DNA of 64,000 bases from Adenophora triphylla var. japonica (Eukaryota > Streptophyta > Magnoliopsida > Asterales > Campanulaceae), in contig JAFEMH010002556.1 in assembly GCA_022495995.1 (NCBI GenBank), positions 1 to 64,000 of the forward strand, given 5' to 3'. Below, one piece after another: positions 32,556-41,939 of this stretch (its first letter is position 1; the number at the start of each line of letters is the position of its first letter). The notes under the pieces are model-generated. The model ran no database searches. It had not been told where the DNA came from and saw only the letters and a list, made by a program, of their open reading frames with translations. The position numbers and the translations under genes were made by a program.

Positions 32556-34240
32556 ATGTCTGCATCAGCTGGTAATGATGGGGACAACGTCACTCCGCCT
32601 CCTGGGACCCCTCAGACAGAACAGCAGTGGAATCAGTTAGCAGAACAGATGAGATTGCGACAGGAAGCACAGCTGAATAGCCTTATGGAGGCTATTAAGA
32701 GCCACGGTTTGGCCGCCAGCCTCAATCCCGATGGCACCTTCACCGTGAAAGAAGAAGAGGATGCCAATCCCACTCCCAGCCGCCCTGATTACTCCAGGAT
32801 GCCACCACCCACCTCCTATGGTACCACTACCAGAACCCATGCTCCTCGATCTTCGGGTCAGCTAGCTCCCCAGCTTCAGACTACTGGATCCATGCAACCT
32901 GACGGGACAAATCAGTTCACAATTCCTCAGTGGGGACAAAGCCAGTACGAAATGTCTTCTCATGGTTGGGTATACCTCGGAATGCCACAGCAAATTGGGA
33001 TCCCGCCTCAGTTTGGAACCAATCAGTCCGGACCTTCACAACAACAGTTCGAAATGCCGCCACAGTCTGGTTCGGGGCCACAATCAGGAGCCCCTCCTCA
33101 GAATGATGCTAGCTCAGTTGCTCCTCACACAGCTTTCACAAATCCATTTCTCACTCAGGGTTCGATGGGTTACCAAACCTCCATCCCGATTTCATCAGAA
33201 TCACCAGGACCGCAGTACCCCCCTAGTTATACACCATCGCCACATGACGGCCCATGCAATTCAACGGTCGAGACGGCCCGCACCTAAGCCTACTTATGGG
33301 TCTCACTCCGGAAATCCAAGTTACCCGGCTACATCGGGGCTGCCTCCACCCACTTTGCCGGTTGAAAATCAACGGCGAGCCGCAAGGTTCTATCCCTTCG
33401 CTCAGGCTCCTACTCATGCTCCCCCGGGCAATTTGGGCCTAGGACAGGTTTTCACCTACGTCCCCGGATCGGTCGTTCCCTCCACCAGTCTGCCGCCAGT
33501 GGTAGCTCCTCTCTCTAGCTCAGTCACTGGTTTGAACGCCATGGTTCCACCACAAGATCCTCATCTGGCCTGATTCATGGAACAACATAAGGAAATGAAA
33601 GCGCAGATTGATGAATTAACTGCTAAGAAGTCTGTCTTTCGGCCTACGGACCCGGACTCCATCGTTCCCCTGCCTCACAAATTTGTCATGCAGAATCTGG
33701 ACCTCTTTGATGGTACTGCATGCCCGAAAACTCATCTGGATACGTATACCTTGGCGATGAAGGCCAAAGGGTGTACCAATCAGCAGTTGGCTGACTATTT
33801 CAGTCTCTCCTTGAAATCCAGTGCTCTAAAATGGTTCTTCCGCCTAAAACCCGAGGCCAGGGCTACATGGGACCAGATTACTAATGCCTTCACGGAAAAG
33901 TACAAAGCTAACTTGGAATGGGAAACAAATAGAGTTGATCTGCAGACAACGGTCTGGCGTCCGACGAGAATGTTGGGGATTTCTACAAGCGGTGGAATAC
34001 AGAAACTCGGTGAAATGGCCATCCCTCCTTCTGAAGAGGAACAACTGGACATCTTTCATTCATGCACGAAACCACATCGAGAGCCTCCTCGGTCACTTCC
34101 CGTACTCGGACTTACGGGCCATGGTTAACTCCGCGGCTAAGTTTGAAAAGGCTTACAATCAACAATGCAGGCTTGCACACCTTTACGAGATATCGGGCTC
34201 CTCCTTCCAACACCGCCCCCGCTCCTGCTAAAGGCAAAGA
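32556..34240 (+). pseudogene. Tat-D gag, frameshifted
   Basis: ATG 32556 begins MSASAGNDGDNVTPPPGTPQ; it is preferred over the longer upstream frame (from 32379) because the Tat-A gag starts at the equivalent place. A Q/P-rich disordered linker (about residues 80-320) is followed by the capsid core: LFDGTACPKTHLDTYTLAMK, SLKSSALKWFFRLKPEARAT and a piece reading HARNHIESLLGHFPYSDL. Frameshifts lie near 33255 and 33955-34030, and a stop at 33571-33573. The product would build virus-like particles in the cytoplasm. Confidence 0.85.
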
Positions 34241-36620
34241 GGTGATTAACTACACGGGACAGGAATGTAATAACACAACTCCTTTCGCTCCCAGAAAACC
34301 AGCCGAGCCCAGGCCACGGGTCATGAACCTCGAAAACTTTGGAATGCCTCTGAACGACATCTTTAGGGGACTGGTGAAAGAAGGCTTCTTTGCGGCCTCT
34401 GGAGAATTTCCAACCCGGGAATCCGAATGCTCCCGTGGATACCTCAAAGTATTGCGCTTTTCATCAAGCCCACGGACATCGGCGACAAGCTGCTTCACTC
34501 TGAAAAGGCGATCCAAGGCTTGATAGAGCAAGGAAAGTTGGAAGGCCCCGAGGGGCGTAATACGGTCAAAAATCCTACGCAAGGAACCATAATCAGTGAA
34601 TATGATTGAATGCGGAGAACCTTCGCATGCCCGGGAAGATCTTGATGAAGGTCCCCAAATACCCATGGCCAACCTTGTCGAGGATCCTGAATTCGGATTC
34701 CCCCTCAACCTTGAGGATGATGAACAAGTCAGCCCACCTTGGTCTCATGTCAGAGATTTCTTGCGAGAATACGAGGCCCGCCATTTCTCGGATGAAGGGA
34801 AAACAGATACTAAAGAACTGGGGCTGTTCCGGTCAAAACATGAGAAAACCATTTACACAAGATGGTTAGAACAATCGAGAAGGATTGAGCAAGAAAGCTT
34901 CAGGCGGGCGCCTGTACTGGGGCTTATCAGCAAAGAGGCCGAAGAGCATCTGGAGCTAGTACACTTCTGCATGTTGGTTTTGGGAGAGGCTGAATATGAT
35001 CCCGAGAACAGTGAAGAATCAGAGGAGGAGGATTCCTTCTATATCCTGCCTGGAGTCAAATACGTGCCACCCCCTCTCACTCTCCCCCCGCAGTTTCTGG
35101 GAGGAGAAGCTGAGTCACAATTACCACTTCCGGGAATGGGGGCATATGACAATTTCTGCGATTGCACACACCCATATTCCACTAACGGGTTTGATCGGCG
35201 TTCCCTCTCAGCCGAAATCCCAGTGGTATGGGAAGATGATTCCGATGACAGCGATGACGATGATGATGACGAGAGCGAAGAGTCAACTGAGGCCCCAGAT
35301 CCGGAATCAATCTGGAACAATCAGGCCGGAAATGATGCCATGGGAGCCAGACACAATGGTTGGTTGTCAGCAAGCGACGACGAAGAGCCACCAGAAAATG
35401 CAAGTCAGATGCCAATAGGGACGGGCCCCCAAGAACTGCACCTCGTAAGATGCACCTGTGGTCAGTGTCCGGATACTTCAGAGGATGAGGGACAACAAAG
35501 CCCGCGCCCAGATCCGTACACATCCGAAATCCTAGAACACAATGTTCCTTATAAGAACCTAGCCGGTGAATGGAGAGGGTTCATTGAAGCACTGGTCGAG
35601 AATGGAGGGTTTCAACGACCAGAAGATGAGGAATTCGTGAACGTCGTCGGATCTTTTTCTTCTTTCCCGAGAACGGATGGCATAACAACCGTGAGGGTCA
35701 CAACCGAGCCGCTTGAGCACAGCGAGTGCCTGCAATCACTGAAAAGGGTTATTAATCTAAACGTCTCCCCAGTCGCCTTCATACCCATTCGATCCACATG
35801 ACGCCTTCCTAATTTCTCCAGTGCCCGACAGTGGACCCCGGGTGCTCCTTATTTGGACCCAGATCTATCGAGCTGCTACATCGAACTACGAGGGGGAACG
35901 TTGCCTATCCTTTACTTGTGGCTGCCCTACTTGCAAGGGTGAAAGAAAGAAGATGTATGATGAGATGGAGGCTGATAGCCATAAGACCGAAGACACTTCG
36001 GAAGACGAATATGAAACCGAGGACATGAAGGCCATGAAGTTTCCTGGGTCTGAGCACGTGGATGTCTTAGAGTTCAACACTGCCTACCATGCTTTGGGGA
36101 AAGGGTTTTCAGGCATCTGATCCAGGCTGATAGTCGAAGATCTGTTAGAGAGAGGGAAACTAACTCCTATCCTCCCTAATGAGAAAATAACCATGGTCAG
36201 ATCAAATCCGCCCCAAAACAAGGTAACACTCCTTGTCAGGGTTACCCAAGAAGAGGTCACCTTCCCCGAATGTATTTCAGCTCTCAGAGAAGTCCTGGAA
36301 ACCGGCATGATACCGAATGCGCCTCCCACACAGAGTGCTATAATCATTTCCAGCTCTGAGTATTACAGAAAGGAACCAGAATGGCTGCACTATACCGGGG
36401 ATGAAATCGAAAAGCCGCCGAGCCCCGAGAATAGCAACTCTTGTTGTATGATAACTATGAGCAAGAAAGGCTATGGGAGCGAACCGGAGGACGCCCTAGC
36501 TCTGTGGGCCATCCAGGGGGCAACAACACAACCCCAGACTCAAAAGCCTGTGACTTGGGAAGCGAGTCATAAGGGCCGCCCGGGAAGGAGCCGGTCTGGC
36601 TCAAGCTCGGCCCCTCACCG
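34241..36620 (+). pseudogene. Tat-D gag-protease spacer with acidic, cysteine-bearing duplicated module
   Basis: The largest open frame (34596-35801, 401 aa) is very acidic (for example EDDSDDSDDDDDDESEEST) and has no family I can name. Two related modules are visible. The first is at 35451-35775, with CTCGQC, an EDE-rich linker, then GEWRGFIEALVENG and VRVTTEPLEHSECLQSLKRV. The second is at 35914-36310, with TCGCPTC, an EDE-rich linker, GKGFSG, SRLIVEDLLERG and VRVTQEEVTFPECISALREV. A stop (36118-36120) and a frameshift near 36610 interrupt it. It may be a cleaved polyprotein segment. Confidence 0.6.
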
Positions 36621-38060
36621 TTGCTAGACTCCGTCGGACCAGTGGCCGATAGCCAAAAAGGCTCCCCGTTGACCTTAGCGGCATTGAAGAAATCTAGTCA
36701 AGAAGCAACTGACGAGGAAGTTAACCTGTTGACCCGATCCGGGCAAATTTTCCAAGGGAATCCCAAGGCAAATAAAAGGGTAGCGGATCAAGCATCCGGA
36801 GAAAACCGTAATCCCGGTGTCAAGACAGCCGAAGCTCCTGACCTCGAGAAGGAGGACCCCGTGCTCACCCAGTTGAAGCAGACACAGGCCAACATCTCTC
36901 TATGGTCTCTACTCACCTCGTCTTATCCCCATAAGCTAAAACTGGAAGAAAGCCTGGCCCGCACCTTGGTCCCTATTGATGCTACTCCCGATGACGTGGT
37001 ACAGCTGATTGGAAACATCCACTACGGGAACATAATCACTTTCACAGATCTCGATCTCCCTCAATTTGGGGCTAATCATAACGAGCCTCTCTTCATCACA
37101 GTCCAATTGGATGAACGACGCCTCCCTCGGGTCCTGGTCGACAATGGGTCCGGAATGAATATCCTTCCGGCAAAGATCATGAGTCTGCTCAACATCAAGT
37201 CCACAAACTTGAAGCCTTCCTCCCTCACAGTCAAAGCTTACGACTCGACATCTCGAGCAGTCATTGGAGTTGCTACTTTGGACCTCTGGTTTGGCCAGAA
37301 ATTGATACCTGTGGAATTCCAGGTTATCGACATCCCGATCACTTTTAATGCCTTATTGGGAAGACCTTGGCTGCATCAGGTCAAGGGGGTCGCCTCAAGC
37401 CTCCACCAGTGTGTGAAATTCATCTCGGGTGGGGATTTGACAACCATTTACGGGGATCTAGTCACCTTGGAGGGCACGAATACAGGTGGAATACCTATTC
37501 TGGAAATCAAACATGATGAGGAAGGTCTCATGCTAACAGGTTTCACGGTCGAGCCGCCTATGGCCCAAGTTTGCAACGTAGATCTAACGATCACTCGGGA
37601 TAAAATCCCTTCGGTCTTGAAAATGATGAGGAAGATGAGCTATCTACCTGGCCTCGGTCTAGGGAAGCACCAACAAGGAACTCACAAACTCATCGAGGTA
37701 AAAGGACAGAAAACTCGCCACGGCCGGGGATATGAGGCCACCTCAGTGGACACCGCGAAAGAAAAAGAATTTGCTCTACAAAGGAAAGAAGCTATCACAG
37801 GAAGGGTCCCGGCCAACAACCCTAAATCTCTCCCTTTCAGTCCTAATTTGGCTGACTGCTTTGTAAAGGGTCCCACACAACCGGGTAACGTCATAGAGCC
37901 CACTCCTACAGAAGGGTGGCTGAAGCTACAGGATAGCCTCAACAAGTTCAGGGGAGCCAAAGCTAACCCGGTCCGTAGAGTGTTTCTGGACCTACCCAAG
38001 ATACCAGGGGCTACCACTACCATGAAGAGTGAGTACACTTTCGGGCGTGCCCAAGCCTAG
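36621..38060 (+). CDS. Tat-D aspartic protease with G-patch domain
   Basis: This 479-aa frame is intact. The retropepsin domain spans about residues 135-265, with VLVDNGSGMNILP carrying the active-site Asp (residue Asn-Gly instead of the usual Thr/Ser-Gly), and NALLGRPWLHQ as the flap-to-helix signature. Downstream, KMMRKMSYLPGLGLGKHQQG (near residue 335-355) is a glycine-rich G-patch-like motif, an RNA-binding element often found beside protease in plant Ty3/gypsy elements. The first 130 residues are a linker. The frame is probably the end of a longer gag-pro polyprotein, so the first ATG is not claimed as a true start. Confidence 0.8.
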   Translation: MLDSVGPVADSQKGSPLTLAALKKSSQEATDEEVNLLTRSGQIFQGNPKANKRVADQASGENRNPGVKTAEAPDLEKEDPVLTQLKQTQANISLWSLLTSSYPHKLKLEESLARTLVPIDATPDDVVQLIGNIHYGNIITFTDLDLPQFGANHNEPLFITVQLDERRLPRVLVDNGSGMNILPAKIMSLLNIKSTNLKPSSLTVKAYDSTSRAVIGVATLDLWFGQKLIPVEFQVIDIPITFNALLGRPWLHQVKGVASSLHQCVKFISGGDLTTIYGDLVTLEGTNTGGIPILEIKHDEEGLMLTGFTVEPPMAQVCNVDLTITRDKIPSVLKMMRKMSYLPGLGLGKHQQGTHKLIEVKGQKTRHGRGYEATSVDTAKEKEFALQRKEAITGRVPANNPKSLPFSPNLADCFVKGPTQPGNVIEPTPTEGWLKLQDSLNKFRGAKANPVRRVFLDLPKIPGATTTMKSEYTFGRAQA

Positions 38061-38809
38061 TAGAACGGTTCGAGAAGCTTACTACTACAATTCCTCTTGT
38101 CGGGAAGGTCCGAAGCACGAGTTTGAATTGAGTGCAGCCAAAGCCACGAAGTCTTTTCGAGATGATTGGGATGGTCCGATTATGCAGCGGTTATTCGGGG
38201 AAGAGGTCAGTGCCGGACACGATTGATTTCAGCTCGATCAAAGAGATGGTAGTGATGATCGAGGAAGGAGGACGAAACTTGATTACAATTCCCGAGTCAT
38301 GAGGCCACTGACAACGATGCCATTAAAGAGTTGGGAAACTCTCTCAGGCCCGTCCGCAACCAAAGAAGAAATGATCACCAAGCTTGGCTTGGTCCCCGTC
38401 CCTTTGTGTCAATCTAGGTAGAGTCCTCAGAGTCCCTCATTGTCAAGATCGAGTTTCTAGAGTCGTCAGACGGCCTTACGCTGAAGACTACGAAATTGTA
38501 GCAAATCTTTGTATCTCCTTTCGTTCTTAATGAAATGACGAACCTTTACGAGTATCCCTTGATTGCCACTTTAACTAATGATAAATTAACTAATAATTAA
38601 AAAAAACATTTAATAATGATTCATTAGATAAAGAAGCAGACACATTAAATAAACAAAAAAAAAGAAGAGAACAAAAATCTTTAAGCAGGTTGTTCGGAAG
38701 GAGGAAAATCGAGCCCAAGCTGCCGAAGAGATTTTGACGAGTGTGAATGCAGGAGCTGGAAGAGCCTAAAGAGACGCGGATTGGTAGTTTCTTCGAAGGA
38801 ACTAAAAGG
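38061..38809 (+). other. Tat-D spacer downstream of protease, up to the deletion junction
   Basis: This is AT-rich with broken frames. It aligns with 10690-11070 in Tat-B (ACGAACCTTTACGAGTATCC; TAACTAATGATAAATTAACT). In Ogre-type elements an intron separates protease from RT, and this could be that region. Near 38700-38800 it matches the start of the Tat-B RT frame, then jumps to integrase near 38810. Confidence 0.5.
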
Positions 38810-39547
38810 ATGCCCTACAAAATCCTACAAGGTCCTCAACTCAAGGGAAATAGCCCTCTTCATCAAAGAAAACATCATATACATCTAAGATAATGGATCC
38901 CACTTTGAAGGGGAATGCGACAGGCTGCTGGCGGAATTTAGAATAACCCGTCACAAGTCATCTCCCTATAGGCCCCAAACCAACGGAGCCGTCGAAGTAG
39001 CAAACAATACTCTGGAAAACATCATCCGAAAAATGGTTGTCCGAGGTCGAGATTGGCCCGAGAAGCTACACCTGGCACTGCAGGGCTCTGGAACATCCGT
39101 CGAACGGCAACGGGGAGACACCATTTGCTCTCTCACCTACGGGATGGAAGCCGTGCTCCCAATCGAGTTAGAAATCCCCTCACTCCGTGTCTTTGTTGGA
39201 AAGTCAGATCAACGAGGTCGAATGGCTCCAAAGTCGCCATGATGAATTGGCTCTACTAGATGAACGCCGATTGAAGGCCATGGAACACATCCGAGCCTAC
39301 CAAGGGAGAATGGTCAGGGCTTTCAACAAGAAAGTGAAAGCATCGGGAGATTAGGGAAGGTGATCTCGTTTTGAAAGAGAAGCCCCGGTCCGTATCAACC
39401 CGCTTGGCAAATGGGAGCACATGCAGGTCGGGCCATATGTTGTCCGAAAATCTTCTCCGGAGGAGCCATGCAACTTGCGGACCTCGACGGAAATCCTTTT
39501 GTACACCCGGTGAATGGTGACAAGGCTGCGCGAGATACTACGCGTAA
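38810..39547 (+). pseudogene. Tat-D integrase, N-terminally deleted
   Basis: It joins in after the first catalytic Asp position of Tat-B. DNGSHFEG-type sequence is encoded near 38890, PQTNGAVEVANNTLENIIRK near 38975, then GRDWPEKLHLALQGS and SLTYGMEAVLPIELEIPSLR. The zinc-binding domain and first Asp are gone. The C-terminal end has GGAMQLADLDGNPFVHPVNG and stops at 39545-39547. Frameshifts are present. Confidence 0.85.
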
Positions 39548-39996
39548 AACCGAGTCAAAAAAAAAAAAACAAAAAAAAAAAACAAAAAAATATATATATA
39601 AAAAGAGTGCTAAAGAGTAATACCCAGCTAGGTTGAAAACCCGAAAAGGGCGGCCTAGGTAAAAAACGGGGTTGCACAAAAAAAAAAAAAAAAAAACAAA
39701 AAACAAAAAAAAACCGGGTCGAACTACGAAGACACGAGCCCTTTTGTCCCGAAGGGAACGTAGAGCGGCGGAAAGCGGTTCGGTCTAAAATACAAATAAA
39801 AGACATACTTTGTCAGACCATGAAAGCGTCTCGAAAAACTCTAAAGCAATTCACATATTCATTACAGTTAAAAGCTTTTTGATGAGTCTAAGCTCGGTTC
39901 ATTCCTACAACTGGCAACCTGCTAAAAGAAAACTAAGATACATAATCAAACTAATGTATGCCTACAACAAGAAAGGGATCCTCGGAAACCTCAAGG
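39548..39996 (+). repeat. Tat-D post-pol A-rich tract and conserved module
   Basis: Two poly-A-rich tracts flank one GTGC...TTGCAC box (39605-39676) like the duplicated one in Tat-B. The module 39721-39790 (GAACTACGAAGACACGAGCC to GGTTCGGTCTAAA) matches 14509-14581. 39791-39996 holds nothing further. Confidence 0.55.
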
Positions 39997-41489
39997 TCAC
40001 TCCAAGCCACTCGTACTGGCATCCCCTCTCTTCTTCCCCCTTCGGGTCTTCTTCCTTTGAACAGGAAAAATGTCGGTCTTCCTTCTACCAAGCTCTGGTG
40101 TAGGGACAGGGTCAATCAAGCCAGCCTCTGTCAGGGCCTTAGTAGCCCTAGCGTCATCTCTCATCTCTTGTAGCCTAGCTGGTAGCATAGGAGTCCTCCT
40201 CTCCTGTCTCTTGACATAAGCCTCATAGTCGGTCACAGTATCTCCGCTCCTGTCGTGAGGGTTGGCCCTCGCCTCGGCCCTCCTCCTCTCCGAAACTGTC
40301 AGGTCCTCCGCACCCACAATGGCCTCACGCCGTCTCAAAATAGCCATCTGAGTCTCCCTCAAATGCCTCTCGTACCAATCCAGTACCAAGTGGTCGAAAA
40401 ACGAGGTCTCGGACGCTTGAGGATAACCCGAGGAGGAAAGACGTCATACCTCCATACTCGGGAAAGAAATGGAAACACCGAAGGATCATCCATAGAAGCA
40501 GAAGCCACCACCCTAGTGGCTATATCATCAAAGTCCTCCAAAGGAACCTGCTCCAAGCCGAACTGTCTCAGAACCAAAGCCGGAATGTAAAAGGCTGGGT
40601 GAGAAAGCCCGGAAGTATAACCACATGAGATCCGTCTGAAGTACTCTCCGAGTCTCCACCCGCCAATGAGGCACCGACCATCGATATCTTCGGTCAAGCG
40701 ACCAGCCATCCAATGCTCCCACGAGCCACGATCATCAAAATCCACCGTAACCCCTCTCTGGCAAATGTCCGAGGCTTGATCATGTCAGAAGTTTCCCGAA
40801 GAACCCCCAGGCGCTCCATCAGCCACAGGGTCAAAAGAAACGGGCTGTCACCGTGCATATACCGCCTCCGTAGCATTGACTGTCGAGAGCATGAAAAGTC
40901 TCTCCCAAGATCAAAAGGCGCAACATCTCGGCCCAAGCGACGGTGAACAACCACATCCGGCGAGCCCGATGACAAATCCCGAAAAGAGTAGACCATAAAC
41001 AAGGTCCCAAACATGCAGAGGGCAAAAGCATCCCAATAGGCATCATCAATCAAGCCTAAGCCCCTAAATCTATCGGGAAGACCAGAAATATCAAAATGAT
41101 CGGGACTACGAATCATACCTTGCGCTTCCTCAGGAAAGATGAAGAAGGTTACACAACCTATCAACAAAGAAGCCCCTCGGGCAAAGGAACCCCAATCTCT
41201 TCCACCTCCGGGCCACCAAGTAAAGCCCGAAATTCTTCAACGGTCGGGACCACTTCATTGTAAAAAGGCAAAAGACATGCCTTCTAGTATCCCAAAATGA
41301 AGAAGAAGCTCTCAAGAGGTCATAGTCCGGAACCAATTCTTTGAGGGACCACAAGCACTTTACCTTGTACCTCTCTTCAAAAAATGACCTCCTCTCGTGC
41401 ATAATCTCCCTACACCACTCCTTGAACTTTTCAAAGAACAACATTTGCTTTTCTTTGGGCAATTTTGGGGAAAATTTGGACATTTCCAT
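39997..41489 (-). pseudogene. Tat-D antisense ORF 1, plant-mobile-domain-like, broken
   Basis: ATG 41489 opens a frame with YKVKCLWSLKELVPDYDLLR and FWDTRRHVFCL, homologous to Tat-B 16336-15680. Overlapping minus frames (41167-40694, 40745-40359, 40389-39997) continue it through frameshifts near 41150, 40710 and 40370. The part 41167-40694 includes DAFALCMFGTLFMVYSF. The C-terminal piece has a charged helical region and the basic tail RKKTRRGKKRG. Total about 1.5 kb, the same as in Tat-B. Function unknown. Confidence 0.7.
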
Positions 41490-41939
41490 GGCTTTTTGGC
41501 TTTCCTCTCGAATTTCCAGTGATTTTGAACTGGAGAAGACGAAGTTTCAATGGAATTTATGGACCAAACCAGATCCAACCACCGAAATAAATGAACCCTT
41601 TCAGATGTCAAACCTGTCCGCGCGGACAGAATTGTCGCCCAGAAAAAAATCTGCAGCAGCTCAAACTGCTGCACAACGAAGGAATATTTTCATCCCAGAT
41701 TGCTCGAACCTTGTGCAAAACACCCCTTTGAAGCTTGGTTCATATACCAAACACTCACACCCTTGCCAAAAAACCGGGGCTCATGCAACAGTGCATTCAT
41801 ACAACATTGCATTCATGATAGATAAAATAAAATAAAATCCTAAATTATTACATTCCAAAAAAAAAGAGTGTGCATAAAAAAAAACTGTATCTGTCAAAAA
41901 AAAATAGGTACAGTCTCAGAAATCGGTCTCAGAAGATCG
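41490..41939 (-). other. Spacer between Tat-D antisense genes
   Basis: Holds the putative promoter of antisense ORF 1 (41585-41625) and A-rich sequence (41820-41910) that probably belongs to the 3' UTR of antisense gene 2. Confidence 0.45.
41585..41625 (-). promoter_or_regulatory. Putative promoter of Tat-D antisense ORF 1
   Basis: CCGCGCGG (41625-41618, within TGTCCGCGCGGACAG) is followed on the minus strand after 24 nt by the AT-rich CATTTATTT (41593-41585). It lies about 130 bp before the ATG at 41489. ACAGGTTTGAC directly follows the palindrome. Confidence 0.45.
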
